A program made the position numbers and the translations under genes. From Bacteroidia bacterium (GTDB taxonomy: Bacteria; Bacteroidota; Bacteroidia; J057), in NCBI GenBank assembly GCA_041391665.1, contig JAWKNO010000002.1:2046001-2110000 (forward strand): 64,000 nucleotides of DNA, written 5' to 3'. Numbering within the stretch: the stretch's first letter is position 1; the number at the start of each line of letters is the position of its first letter. This document shows positions 1 through 8,670 of this stretch, in pieces. The notes beneath the pieces were generated by a model. The model did not search any database. It was not told where the DNA came from and saw only the letters and a list, made by a program, of their open reading frames with translations.

Positions 1-300
1 TTCCTGGTAGGGGCAACCACAAGGGATTGCCCCTACCGACGTTTGTTTTTTGGGGTGCGCTTCGACGCGACATTGACCGGCGGCTGAGCGCAGTCGAAGC
101 CCCGGGCACATTGGCGCCGACGGCGCGCGCCTTTGGAGGGAAATTTTGGGGGGGGGCGCCTTTCGGGCTACCGACGCTTCGCCCCTACCGGGGCTATGCT
201 TTTTGCATACCGATGATTGATATCCTGTCATTCTTGCCGAAGGCAATAGGTCCGGAGGACCGAAACATCGGTAGACACGATGCCCGACATTTCCAGAGTT
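1..300. repeat. dispersed repeat cluster at left edge of CRISPR island
   Basis: Positions 8-38 form an inverted repeat (GGGGCAACCACAAGGG followed by ATTGCCCCTACC) and are followed by GACGTTTGTTTTTT and then by the phrase GGCTGAGCGCAGTCGAAGCC near 83-102. The same order of motifs recurs at about 16291-16385 and, in part, at 10115-10280 and 15761-15970. The stretch is GC-rich with homopolymer runs near 140-160. Open frames here are repeat-derived and have no protein-like character. From about 300 to 404 there is AT-richer DNA leading to cas6, where I see no gene and no promoter matching TAnnTTTG. Confidence 0.75.
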
Positions 301-404
301 TTTTTATACAATTTTCGGTGGCGGTCTATGAAAAATGCGGCAAAGTGCATAGATTACAATTGTTGGCTGCAATGTATTTTATCCGGCTTCTGATTAATTG
401 ATTT

Positions 405-1112
405 ATGGATCATATCCATGTGCTGAATGTTTTGTTCGATACGATTATCGGGCCACAAGATCTTCCTGCCTTCCGCGGCGCTTTTGCACATCGGGTGGGG
501 TTGGAAAACGAGTGGTTTCACAATCATGACAACTCGGAAAGTGAACATAAATTTCACTACCGATACCCGCTCATTCAATACAAACGCAGGGGCAATCAGC
601 CCCAAATCGTCTGCATCGGACAAGGCGTGGAAGCTGCCCGTATGTTTTTTGATAACCTCGTCTGGGATATGGAAATGAATGGCGTGTTGCGCCCCATGCA
701 GGTGGAAGAACTTGTGTTGCGCAAATATCCCATTGGCATTGGTGAAGAAATGATTTATACCTACCAGCTTTATGACTGGCAACCGCTCAACCAGAAAAAC
801 TACCGCGAATATCAGTCTCTGCAAGGACTAATGGAAATCATTCAGTTCCTGGAGCCGAAGCTTGTCGCGCATATTATCAGCTTTGCCAAAGGCATTCGCT
901 GGAGTATCGAACAAAAAATCCAGCTCGAAATCACCGAAATGTACCCCATACGCACACGGGAGTTTAAGGGTTTTGAACCCGTGCTTTTCAATTTTGCCTT
1001 CCAGACGAACGTCCTGCTTCCCGATGGAATCGGTCTGGGTAAAGGAGCGAGTACGGGGTTTGGAAACATCCGCCGCCGCAAACAGCGTGAAGAAAGACAC
1101 AGAAATTTTTAA
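405..1112 (+). CDS. cas6: CRISPR endoribonuclease Cas6 (Cas6b-like)
   Basis: Cas6 cuts the precursor CRISPR transcript within each repeat to leave an 8-nt 5' handle on crRNAs. At 235 residues the length is typical. The C-terminal glycine-rich loop of the RAMP fold is clear near residues 207-223 (GIGLGKGASTGFGNIRR), and the hydrophobic N-terminal strand (HVLNVLFDTII) fits the first ferredoxin-like domain. The overall type resembles the Bacteroidota Cas6b group. I cannot assign a catalytic histidine by eye; candidates lie in the N-terminal HxxG and HNH-rich segment around residues 28-42. It is the first gene of the csm operon, 24 nt before cas10. The 36-nt repeat of both downstream arrays is its presumed substrate. 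Its start is the ATG 405, directly after an in-frame-free AT-rich stretch. Confidence 0.88.
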   Translation: MDHIHVLNVLFDTIIGPQDLPAFRGAFAHRVGLENEWFHNHDNSESEHKFHYRYPLIQYKRRGNQPQIVCIGQGVEAARMFFDNLVWDMEMNGVLRPMQVEELVLRKYPIGIGEEMIYTYQLYDWQPLNQKNYREYQSLQGLMEIIQFLEPKLVAHIISFAKGIRWSIEQKIQLEITEMYPIRTREFKGFEPVLFNFAFQTNVLLPDGIGLGKGASTGFGNIRRRKQREERHRNF

Positions 1113-1136
1113 TCACTATTCCGGCTTTTATAACCT

Positions 1137-3308
1137 ATGGATAAAGAACTCCTACATATTTACAAAAACGCTTTCCTGCATTCGGTAAAGCCTGACTCAG
1201 TGAAAGTAGATTCGACTGTCGGTAAAGCTGCATCCTTTACCGGTAGCCAGCGGAAAAGTGAAGCCGATAACCGCATTCTCTCGTCTTTTGCGTTTGGGTC
1301 GGAAAAAGGCAATTTCTACATTCCCTCCACTACCCTATCACTGGAAGAAAGATACCTGTTCCCCTCTGAAGAAGCCGGGGAAAGCGCAGCAAAACTCATC
1401 GAAGATTTTGTCAAAAGCCTGGACAAAATCAAACCAAACGAATCAGTCTACGGGCAGGCAGAACAAATCCTCTCTCTGGCTCATTATCACCTTGCGACCG
1501 TACCAGTCGATCATTCAGAGGCCAGTCTCTATGACCAAGCACGGTTGACTGCCGCAGTAGCGGTTTGTCTGAGCGCAGATCAGGATGCTGAATCTGCCCT
1601 GCTCATCAAGGGTGACCTCTCTGGGATTCAGGATTTTATCTTCGATGTGGTGTCTGACGGCGCAGCGCGTTCGCTCAAAGGCCGCTCCTTTCGCGTGCAG
1701 ATGCTTACCCGCATGTATGTGGACTATCTCCTCGAAAAGCTCGATCTCAGTCCCGCCAACCTCCTCTACGAAGGTGGGGGAAATTTTTATATCCTGGCGC
1801 CGACGAGCGCAAAAGATGATATCGGGCAATTCCGGAAAGATATGAGCGAACACCTTCTGGAACTGGAAGCGAAATCCGATCCGGACTTTATGCCCGTCCC
1901 CGAAAAACTCAGGATATTTGTTGCAGCAGAAGAAATTCCCCTGGAGAATCTCACACGTTCTATTTCCCAAACCTGGCAAAAAGTCGCCGACCAGATCAGC
2001 GAAGAGAGGCTTCGCTATCACAAAGGGATAGATTACAAGAAGTTATTTACCCCCCTAAAACCCATCAGCCAGACCGATCGGAGAAAAGTGGAAGCGGAAA
2101 ATTATAAGGAAATTACGGGACAATTGAAAAATCTGGAAGGAATTTCGATTTTGCCTCAGACCAACGGGATCTCTCGTGCAACCCAGACCATTACCAAAGA
2201 TACCGGTTCAAAAACATATACCTTCCCCGCGCCCTTTTCCGTAGCCAACCGAAAGATTTCGTTTTCCGGAAACGGAGAAAAAAAATGGTCATTTTTTCAC
2301 AAAATCAATGAAAACTATCAGCAACAGCCCTTCCTGTTTGCGATCAATCAACTGCCTGTATGGACGCCCGGACTGATCAATTTTTACCAGGAAGAAATCA
2401 ATACCTATATCCGCGAACTCGCCCGCGATGAGGAGGACCGGCAACCGCCCAAAGCAGATAGGTTGATCGAATTTGCCTACCTCAGCCTGTTTGCCAAAAA
2501 GCGGACAGGAACCGCCAAACTCGGCATTCTGAAAATGGATGTGGACAATCTCGGAAAATCTTTTACCGCTCATGGGCGTACACTCCTGCAGAATATGGCT
2601 CTTTCCCGCGCCATGAAGTGGTTTTTTGAGGGCCACCTGCATACGATTCTCAGTCAGGAGGTTAATGGTGAAAAACTGAGCGACAATCTCTATGTCTTGT
2701 ACTCCGGAGGCGACGACTTTTTTGTCGTGGGTGCATGGGATATGGTGATCGAATTTGCGTGGAAGATGCACGATGCCTTCCGGAAGTTTACCAAAGGTAC
2801 CCGGACGATTTCTGCCGGAGTGGTCATGGTGGACTCGAAGTTTCCCGTCAGCCGCTTTGCCCAACTGGCCAGCGAAGCCCTGGAAGAAGCCAAAATTGAA
2901 CGGGACAATATCTGTGTATTTGGCCAGCCGCTGAAATGGGCGGAGTTTAAGGAAGCCCGCGCCATCAGCGATACCCTGCGCGAACTGGTCACGAAAGAAG
3001 AAAACCCCGAATCGCGCGCCATCATCACCAAAGTGCGCAACAGCATGCGCGGATTTGAAAAAATCAACAGAGTCATCCGCCAGCGCCGCAGCCTCGATCT
3101 CTCACGTTTCTGGCGGCTCAACTATTACCTGCGCGATACAAAAAAAGAAAATCTCGAAGTAGTGAAAAAAGACATTATCCAGAAATATGAAAGATGGCTG
3201 AAAGAACATTTGCAACACCCAAAAGCAGCTATAAACCCTGGCTTAATCGCCGTGGGTGCACGTATGGCAGAATTTTTAACCCGAAATATTGACTCCAATC
3301 AAAACTAG
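1137..3308 (+). CDS. csm1: Cas10/Csm1, type III-A effector large subunit
   Basis: This 723-residue protein is the signature subunit of the Csm complex. The first palm-like part carries the GDLSGIQDFIF motif near residues 155-170 and SLKGRSF after it; the second palm carries YSGGDDFF with GGDD at 524-527, the active site that makes cyclic oligoadenylates when target RNA binds. The N-terminal 145 residues occupy the place of the HD nuclease domain, but I find no HD motif, and the usual YDH is YDQ (SLYDQARLTAAVA). So ssDNase activity is probably absent (inference) while second-messenger synthesis is kept. Spacing to csm2 is a 1-nt stop/start contact. Family assignment is secure; loss of HD is read from the sequence and should hold unless the true start lies upstream. 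Confidence 0.95.
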   Translation: MDKELLHIYKNAFLHSVKPDSVKVDSTVGKAASFTGSQRKSEADNRILSSFAFGSEKGNFYIPSTTLSLEERYLFPSEEAGESAAKLIEDFVKSLDKIKPNESVYGQAEQILSLAHYHLATVPVDHSEASLYDQARLTAAVAVCLSADQDAESALLIKGDLSGIQDFIFDVVSDGAARSLKGRSFRVQMLTRMYVDYLLEKLDLSPANLLYEGGGNFYILAPTSAKDDIGQFRKDMSEHLLELEAKSDPDFMPVPEKLRIFVAAEEIPLENLTRSISQTWQKVADQISEERLRYHKGIDYKKLFTPLKPISQTDRRKVEAENYKEITGQLKNLEGISILPQTNGISRATQTITKDTGSKTYTFPAPFSVANRKISFSGNGEKKWSFFHKINENYQQQPFLFAINQLPVWTPGLINFYQEEINTYIRELARDEEDRQPPKADRLIEFAYLSLFAKKRTGTAKLGILKMDVDNLGKSFTAHGRTLLQNMALSRAMKWFFEGHLHTILSQEVNGEKLSDNLYVLYSGGDDFFVVGAWDMVIEFAWKMHDAFRKFTKGTRTISAGVVMVDSKFPVSRFAQLASEALEEAKIERDNICVFGQPLKWAEFKEARAISDTLRELVTKEENPESRAIITKVRNSMRGFEKINRVIRQRRSLDLSRFWRLNYYLRDTKKENLEVVKKDIIQKYERWLKEHLQHPKAAINPGLIAVGARMAEFLTRNIDSNQN

Positions 3309-3313
3309 TGAAT

Positions 3314-3787
3314 ATGGAAGACAAAAGAAATCAAAACCGGGGGCAACAAAAACCAAATCAAAATCGCGACCGACGCAACAATCACAACAATCGTGATAAC
3401 GATTACGACACAAAGGTTTTTACCACTCAACTGGTATTACATGAGCCAGAGAAAGATTACCAGACACTCGCCGATCATGTTAAAAATTATACTCACTTTC
3501 TTGTAAAGGATAAAAACAATAAAGTAACTACCCATCAGTTGCGAATCCTTTTCAACAAGGCGATCAAACAGGATGAACCTAAGGATGTATGGAAACTGGA
3601 AATTGATCTGGTGTATCTCGCGGGCAGAAATGATTCCAATAAGGTCTTTAAAGGGCTTACAGAAACCCTCACCCGTCTGATTCGAGGAGTCAGAGACGAG
3701 AAAACACTGGAAAATTTCAAAGAATTTTTCAAAATGCTCGTCGCCTACCACAAATACAACGAAAAGTTTAATGCCAATAAATTTTAA
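3314..3787 (+). CDS. csm2: Csm2, type III-A small subunit
   Basis: Small alpha-helical subunit lining the Csm filament and contacting target RNA. The N-terminal 35 residues are a low-complexity Asn/Arg/Gln-rich tail (repeated NQNRD and NNHNNRD-like pieces), followed by a helical body of about 120 residues ending in FFKMLVAYHKYNEKF, which is the usual C-terminal signature region of Csm2. A GTG at 3308 is in frame and overlaps the csm1 stop, but the ATG at 3314 gives the more usual start. The basic, disordered N-tail is longer than in typical Csm2 proteins (about 120-140 residues) and may bind RNA (inference). Position between csm1 and csm3 supports the call. Confidence 0.88.
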   Translation: MEDKRNQNRGQQKPNQNRDRRNNHNNRDNDYDTKVFTTQLVLHEPEKDYQTLADHVKNYTHFLVKDKNNKVTTHQLRILFNKAIKQDEPKDVWKLEIDLVYLAGRNDSNKVFKGLTETLTRLIRGVRDEKTLENFKEFFKMLVAYHKYNEKFNANKF

Positions 3788-3791
3788 TCCC

Positions 3792-4541
3792 ATGGCCCCA
3801 AAATTCACAGGAAAACTATTTATCACCGGTAAAATACGCGCAGTAACCGGACTCCATATCGGCGGATCCAAAGCAGCCCTCGACATTGGCGGCATTGACC
3901 TTAACGTTATCAAGACGGCCATCGGGAAAGTGCCTTTTATACCCGGAAGTTCGCTTAAAGGCAAACTGCGCACCCTGCTCGCAAGAGAAGTAGGTTCCAT
4001 CGCAGTAAGTGCCAAACAATTGAAAGGCGCTCCGGGAATTCACGATATGTCTCCCGAAGCCATTTATATTTCTGAAATCTTCGGATTCCCCGGAGATGCC
4101 GAAAACGAAACCGAAGTACCTACACGGCTTCTTGTGCGCGATGCTTTTCTGGATACTTATGGTTTTGAAAAAACATTCTCAGAAGCCGACCTCACAGACG
4201 AATACACTGAGGAAAAATGGGAAAACACCATCAACCGCCGCACCGGAACCGCCGAACATCCCCGCCAGTTGGAGCGTGTGCCCGCAGGGGCAGATTTTGA
4301 CTTTGTGATGATCTACAACGTCTATGACGACGGAAAAAAAGATGCACACATTAAGCATATCCGCCGCGCCATGCGAATCCTCGAAGAAGACTACCTCGGC
4401 GGACAGGGAAGCCGTGGATACGGCGCTATCGAATTTGTGGATGTCGAACTTTCGGAGCGTACCGTCGAAGATTACGAAGCCAATAACTCCCGGAAAGTGG
4501 TTGAAGCCGATTTTCTTGGAAAAAAAGCGAAAACCTCATGA
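3792..4541 (+). CDS. csm3: Csm3, type III-A backbone RAMP with target-RNA cleavage
   Basis: Repeating backbone subunit of the Csm complex that cleaves bound target RNA at 6-nt intervals. The start at 3792 gives MAPKFTGKLFITGKI, the normal Csm3 beginning; an ATG at 3771 in frame would overlap csm2. The LHIGGS motif lies at residues 21-26, the glycine-rich PGSSLKGKLR motif near 55, and the catalytic aspartate equivalent to D32/D33 of characterised Csm3 proteins is probably D36 (GGID). A C-terminal GGQGSRGYGAIEF loop is also present. All features needed for RNA cleavage appear intact. The stop overlaps the csm4 start by 4 nt (ATGA), so translation is likely coupled. Confidence 0.95.
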   Translation: MAPKFTGKLFITGKIRAVTGLHIGGSKAALDIGGIDLNVIKTAIGKVPFIPGSSLKGKLRTLLAREVGSIAVSAKQLKGAPGIHDMSPEAIYISEIFGFPGDAENETEVPTRLLVRDAFLDTYGFEKTFSEADLTDEYTEEKWENTINRRTGTAEHPRQLERVPAGADFDFVMIYNVYDDGKKDAHIKHIRRAMRILEEDYLGGQGSRGYGAIEFVDVELSERTVEDYEANNSRKVVEADFLGKKAKTS

Positions 4542-5629
4542 AGGCCATTATACTGAAGTGTAGCCCGTTTAACCAGTTTCGCCTCGGCGTCAGCGATCTG
4601 GAACAGACCTTGGATTTTATCCATTCTGACACCCTTTTTTCCTCACTCATCAATACCTGCGCGATGATGTACGGAAAACAAGCGGCAGATGCCTGTGTGG
4701 AAGCATTTGAAAATGACCATATTCGCCTGTCCTCCGCCTTTCACTGCTTGAGCAACCGGGATGAAACAGCTACAATATTTTTTCTGCCACGACCAGCGGG
4801 TTATGAGTTGCTCAGTGGCGAATTTGCTCCCAGGGTGAGAAACATCCGCTACCTCTCTACCGGCGTATGGCAACAAATGCAAAAACCTGCCGATCTGCTG
4901 GGTTTGCCACTTCTGGGAGAAACATATGCGGTTACATGGGAGGAACTCAATCAGTTACAACTACGAAAATACACAGACTCATTCACCCAGTCAGAAGCAG
5001 CAAGGGAAAATAAGAGAGCCTTTTATAATAAGAATAGCCAGGTATTGGGAGGCTATAAGCCTGTGGACATGATCTCCTACCCTAAAGTAAGCGTACATCA
5101 GCCCGGACAGGAAAGCGCCTATTATACCCAGACCAATCTCCAGCTAATGCAACTCAGTTCCGGCTGGCAGACCCATTTTTACTTTTTGCTGGACATAGCC
5201 AACACCTGCGACGCGAAGGTGAAAAAATATATAGAAGCTGCTATTCATATCCTGCCCGATGAAGGAATCGGCGGCGACCGATCGACGGGTACGGGATTGT
5301 TTGAGGGAATCAGGGAATCAGACTTTCCCCTGGCAATAGGAGCGATCACGGCTGACGAATGGGCATGTAACCTTTCCCTGTCCATACCTGCCAGTCAGCG
5401 CGAGTTTGATGTTTTTGAATACTACCAGTTTATCATTCGCGGTGGCGGTTCACTGGGCGGAGACGAAGACAAAGAAACCCACCGGCGGCAGGTGCGCATG
5501 ATTGCCGAAGGCAGCATGCACAAAGGTCCCGTCAGTGGATCACTGCAAAATGTATCTCCCGAAAAAAAAGGAAACATAACGCGAAACGGAAAAACCCTTT
5601 CAATACCCGTGAAGTATGAACACCAGTGA
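4538..5629 (+). CDS. csm4: Csm4, type III-A RAMP capping the crRNA 5' handle
   Basis: Csm4 binds the 5' handle of the crRNA and joins Cas10 to the backbone. The early motif FIHSDTLFSSLIN (residues 27-39) is the hallmark of the family, followed by FLPRP near 85-90 and a glycine-rich GIGGDRSTGTGLFEG loop near residues 244-258. Length, 363 residues, is within the family range (about 300-360). It overlaps csm3 by 4 nt and csm5 by 14 nt, as expected for a tightly packed csm operon. Nothing suggests damage to the gene. Confidence 0.92.
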   Translation: MKAIILKCSPFNQFRLGVSDLEQTLDFIHSDTLFSSLINTCAMMYGKQAADACVEAFENDHIRLSSAFHCLSNRDETATIFFLPRPAGYELLSGEFAPRVRNIRYLSTGVWQQMQKPADLLGLPLLGETYAVTWEELNQLQLRKYTDSFTQSEAARENKRAFYNKNSQVLGGYKPVDMISYPKVSVHQPGQESAYYTQTNLQLMQLSSGWQTHFYFLLDIANTCDAKVKKYIEAAIHILPDEGIGGDRSTGTGLFEGIRESDFPLAIGAITADEWACNLSLSIPASQREFDVFEYYQFIIRGGGSLGGDEDKETHRRQVRMIAEGSMHKGPVSGSLQNVSPEKKGNITRNGKTLSIPVKYEHQ

Positions 5630-6932
5630 ACAAATTGTCAGTTTTAACATCCGCCTCACTACGGAGTCGCCTGTTTCCATAGGTGCGGACAAGGCACACG
5701 TGTTATCACCTTACGCCGACTATGTGGTAAGCCATGACGGAACACAACTGCATTATATCGACAAACAAAAACTGGAGGCGTTGCTGGGTAATAATCTGGA
5801 ACTCCGCACAGCCTTTATTGAAGAATTGCGCAGCGGGATATTAAACAAAACCCGCTCAGAATTTGACTTTAGCGATTTTGTAAGCAGGCAGATGGGGGGA
5901 TCAGTAGAATCTATCACACGGGAAACGGTCAAAAGTTACGGTCTGGAACGCAACAAACGACAACAGATCCAGTCAGTGATCAAATCTGCCGGAAAACTAT
6001 ATATCCCCGGCAGCAGCCTCAAAGGCGCCATTCGCACTGCTATTTTATACGACTGGCTGGATAAAACCACTGAAGGGGAGGAAGTAATGAGAAGCGCATA
6101 CAAAGAAATGGAGAAAGCGTATCATTTAATTGCTGAGAAGAAAGAACTCGAACTCCGCAAAAAAACTGAACGAAGACTTTCTGACGCAGATTTCCAGAAA
6201 ATGAAGGAACTGGGAAAAGCTTTCAGCAGGCAAATAAGAATCCTGGACAGAGAAATTCTCAAAGAGGATAAGCTATTTGGAAATATTCACCAAAAAGAGC
6301 GTGGACCTGACAGCCAGCAGATACAGGTAAGCGACAGCAGCTTTTTTGACGCCCAGGCGCTGACAGTTTACCAGGCAGAGCGAATACGAATGAACCCACT
6401 GGACGAAAAAGCCCGCAGCAGAGCAGATCAAAGCCAGATTCCCCAACCCAGAGAATGTATAGATATTGGAGGAACAGCAGAATTTCGACTCAATCTATTG
6501 CCCGATAAAATTTTTAATAAAACCTTACACTACCTGAAATCGGATTCCGCCAATCGCCTGCTGGAAATCATTCATGACTTCTCGGCAGATTGTATCGAAA
6601 ACGAAATCTACAATCTGGAATCTGCCACTGATATGCCCGATACACATGCAAGAAATGCCCTGCTTCGATTTTACCGCGACCTTTCCGACCGGTCTGAAAA
6701 AGGCGAAATCTTTATACGCCTGGGACTGGGCAAAACTGTATTTGATAACTCCCTGCTGCTCGCAATGATGAACTACGCCGAAGATTTGCACGAAGACGGC
6801 GAAGAAGCCTTTCTGCGATATCGGGAAGTTTTGTTCAATGTCAACCCCAGAAAAGAATTTTTCCCCGTCACCCGCACCGTCACCACCTACAAAAATCTGC
6901 CGATGGGCTGGGTAAAACTCGAATTGTTATAA
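5616..6932 (+). CDS. csm5: Csm5, type III-A RAMP at the crRNA 3' end
   Basis: Csm5 caps the 3' end of the crRNA and helps recruit nucleases for maturation. The N-terminal segment TTESPVSIGADKAHVLSPY (a form of TPVxIGxGxxLSPY) followed by DYVVSHDG and the YIPGSSLKGAIRTAIL motif near residues 128-143 are diagnostic. A charged helical insertion lies at about residues 150-225 (many E/K/R, e.g. KKELELRKKTERR), longer than in many homologues; total length of 438 is at the upper part of the family range. It ends with NLPMGWVKLELL. The stop is 10 nt before the next gene, which therefore reads as part of the same operon. Confidence 0.92.
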   Translation: MNTSEQIVSFNIRLTTESPVSIGADKAHVLSPYADYVVSHDGTQLHYIDKQKLEALLGNNLELRTAFIEELRSGILNKTRSEFDFSDFVSRQMGGSVESITRETVKSYGLERNKRQQIQSVIKSAGKLYIPGSSLKGAIRTAILYDWLDKTTEGEEVMRSAYKEMEKAYHLIAEKKELELRKKTERRLSDADFQKMKELGKAFSRQIRILDREILKEDKLFGNIHQKERGPDSQQIQVSDSSFFDAQALTVYQAERIRMNPLDEKARSRADQSQIPQPRECIDIGGTAEFRLNLLPDKIFNKTLHYLKSDSANRLLEIIHDFSADCIENEIYNLESATDMPDTHARNALLRFYRDLSDRSEKGEIFIRLGLGKTVFDNSLLLAMMNYAEDLHEDGEEAFLRYREVLFNVNPRKEFFPVTRTVTTYKNLPMGWVKLELL

Positions 6933-6942
6933 CCCCCGAAGG

Positions 6943-7644
6943 ATGAAAAAAGAGCAGTTACTACAATCTGTAAAAGAAAATGTCCGGCTGAATGAGCTGG
7001 ACGACGCACTGGAAAAACTCAACATGGCTGTGGGCGATTCCAGCGAGTTGCAAAACATGGTTATCACAATCGAAGCGGAGTATCTGGATTTGAAAAAAAG
7101 TCAGGTTATGGGTTTAATGAGCGGGGATGAAGCCCGGCGAAATGCAAACCAGGTTAGGGAAAGAATTTTAAAACTCACAGACCTGGCTGCAAAAGGTAAC
7201 GATCCTGTGATAATATCCCACCATTCACTCCGGCATGTTGAAATATCCTTCAGAATACGGGTAATCGCACACGACCAGGGAGCGTTGAAATACATGAAAA
7301 TGAATTTTTTTGATCCATTGGGATATGTCTTAAGACCGGAAGACTATTGTATTGCCCGTGATTTTGATTCAGTAGAAGGATATGATCTGATCGTCTTTGA
7401 TAATCGATTTCTCGGTCCGGTGAGGACATGGAGTGATCGCGGCGAATTAGATGAATCGCAGCAACTGTACCTGGAAGAGATATCTGAATGTATGGAGAAT
7501 ATCCCTATTCACTTTATCCATTTAGGAGAAGAACTATACCTTCTAAACCGCTACCGAGCCAAAGCCCATGCCGCAAATTCCCTGTTTGCGCTACATGCAC
7601 GTATCCGGGAGATGCTGCAGTTTGTGAAAGATTACCGGATTTAA
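6943..7644 (+). CDS. EAD11-like death-adaptor domain fused to a Rossmann-like domain; candidate type III ancillary protein
   Basis: The 233-residue protein has two parts. Residues 1-80 (MKKEQLLQSVKENVRLNELDD, then LKKSQVMGLMSGDEARRNANQ) match the pattern of effector-associated domain 11, a small helical homotypic adaptor domain of bacterial conflict systems. Residues about 95-233 look like a Rossmann-type alpha/beta domain with strands ISFRIRVIAHD, GYDLIVFDN and PIHFIHLGEE and a final helix with the motif AxAANSLFALHARIREML. The same C-terminal pattern recurs in the next gene (YDLVFVDN, AFFYFGGK, GSANF), so the two share a domain, resembling the NARF nucleotide-sensor-like domain described with death-like domains (recalled, not searched). 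It sits 10 nt after csm5 on the same strand and takes the place usually held by csm6. Function as a cyclic-nucleotide-dependent sensor or adaptor is inference. Confidence 0.6.
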   Translation: MKKEQLLQSVKENVRLNELDDALEKLNMAVGDSSELQNMVITIEAEYLDLKKSQVMGLMSGDEARRNANQVRERILKLTDLAAKGNDPVIISHHSLRHVEISFRIRVIAHDQGALKYMKMNFFDPLGYVLRPEDYCIARDFDSVEGYDLIVFDNRFLGPVRTWSDRGELDESQQLYLEEISECMENIPIHFIHLGEELYLLNRYRAKAHAANSLFALHARIREMLQFVKDYRI

Positions 7645-7713
7645 TGCCAGAACTGTGTGGAATATTCGTGTGCATTCGTATCATTCGTGGCTATTTTCTT
7701 TTCAACAAAACTT

Positions 7714-8460
7714 ATGAGGTTACACCCATTCATTTTTTTCATCATTCTCCTCTTCCCCCACTCCCTCCACGCCCAGGACAGCCTGCTTAATGCCCGCGTC
7801 GCGGCGCTGGAAGAGGTTATCTCCCTCGAAAAAACCATCGAAGAAAAAGTCGCTGAGGAAGCAGAAAGGCAGCGTCAGAATTTTTGGATCGGTGCTGTGG
7901 TGGCGGTTGTCGCCTTCCTGGGTGGTTATGGCGGGTTGTACCTCTGGGCCAAAAAATACGCGCAATCACAGGTTGAACAAAAAATCGCCACCATCATCGA
8001 GGAAAAACGCGAACTCATCCGGGCCATTGCCGCCGGGCAGGAGCGCGAATATTTGCTGTTACAAAATACCCGGATACTGGTATTGAGTTTTGGGAGCGAC
8101 TTTGACCACGGCTCGCCGGCGGGTAAAGTGCTCGGAAAATTTGCCCGGCAGAACCTCTCCCCTGTGACATTGGCGGCGGGAGCAAAGGTATCTGTCGAAA
8201 CGTATGACCTTGTGTTTGTGGATAACGGCAGCGGTCATTTTGACACAGCGTTGAGTCTGGTGGAAGAATATCTGCAAACAGCCGCCGGGAGCGGCGTCGC
8301 CTTTTTTTATTTTGGGGGCAAACACCTCAACCCTCAGATCATGCAGCAGCACGAGCTGGCGGGGTCGGCCAATTTCCCTTCCCAGATTTACGGCAATATG
8401 ATGAATCTGCTGAAACTGCGGGCATTGCCCGGCAGTGAAAATAAGACAAATAACAAGTGA
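7714..8460 (+). CDS. membrane-anchored Rossmann-like protein paired with the EAD11 gene; candidate type III membrane effector
   Basis: With the start at ATG 7714 the protein is 248 residues: a signal peptide ending HSLHAQ (residues 1-21), a charged coiled coil (about 25-58, VAALEEVISLEKTIEEKV), one membrane segment (about 60-80, WIGAVVAVVAFLGGYGGLYLW), a second amphipathic helix, then a Rossmann-like domain from about 110 (RILVLSFGSDF, YDLVFVDNGSG, GVAFFYFGGKH, SANFPSQIYGNMMNLLKL). The last part parallels residues 100-233 of the upstream gene. Predicted topology is coiled coil outside and Rossmann domain in the cytoplasm. An earlier in-frame ATG at 7657 would hide the signal peptide and is unlikely. 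It lies 69 nt after the EAD11 gene and is the last gene before array 1. A role in membrane damage after CRISPR activation is inference. Confidence 0.6.
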   Translation: MRLHPFIFFIILLFPHSLHAQDSLLNARVAALEEVISLEKTIEEKVAEEAERQRQNFWIGAVVAVVAFLGGYGGLYLWAKKYAQSQVEQKIATIIEEKRELIRAIAAGQEREYLLLQNTRILVLSFGSDFDHGSPAGKVLGKFARQNLSPVTLAAGAKVSVETYDLVFVDNGSGHFDTALSLVEEYLQTAAGSGVAFFYFGGKHLNPQIMQQHELAGSANFPSQIYGNMMNLLKLRALPGSENKTNNK

Positions 8461-8553
8461 TTGAAATTTGCATTTTTCAGGATAAATAACCATATTGAAA
8501 TAGAATTTAAGCGCAAATCAACCGGCATAATTGTAGCAGTCAACCACCTGCAT

Positions 8554-8670
8554 ATACAAAAAATTTATGAAAAAAGCAAAAGTCACATGTTTTTCCAAAA
8601 ACGGCCTTTTTTCGGGGTTTTTCGTAACAGTGTTAGCCGCTGACTATCAGTCGATTATGCAAAATTAGCT
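8554..8670 (+). promoter_or_regulatory. CRISPR leader of array 1
   Basis: The 117 bp before the first repeat match the 117 bp before array 2 (14411-14527) at all but four positions, with no gaps; similarity starts abruptly at ATACAAAAAATTTATG. Such conservation next to the first full repeat marks the leader, where transcription starts and new spacers enter. It has AT-rich tracts, a C/G-T run (CGGCCTTTTTTCGGGG) and the string CGTAACAGTGTTAGC. This fixes transcription of the arrays as rightward. Confidence 0.85.

Noticed and set aside
7657..7713. Longer start for the membrane Rossmann-like protein
   Set aside because: It would place 19 residues before a normal signal peptide; ATG 7714 is better.
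6943..8460. Csm6-type HEPN ribonuclease after csm5
   Set aside because: Neither gene has an R-x4-6-H motif or a recognisable CARF-HEPN layout.
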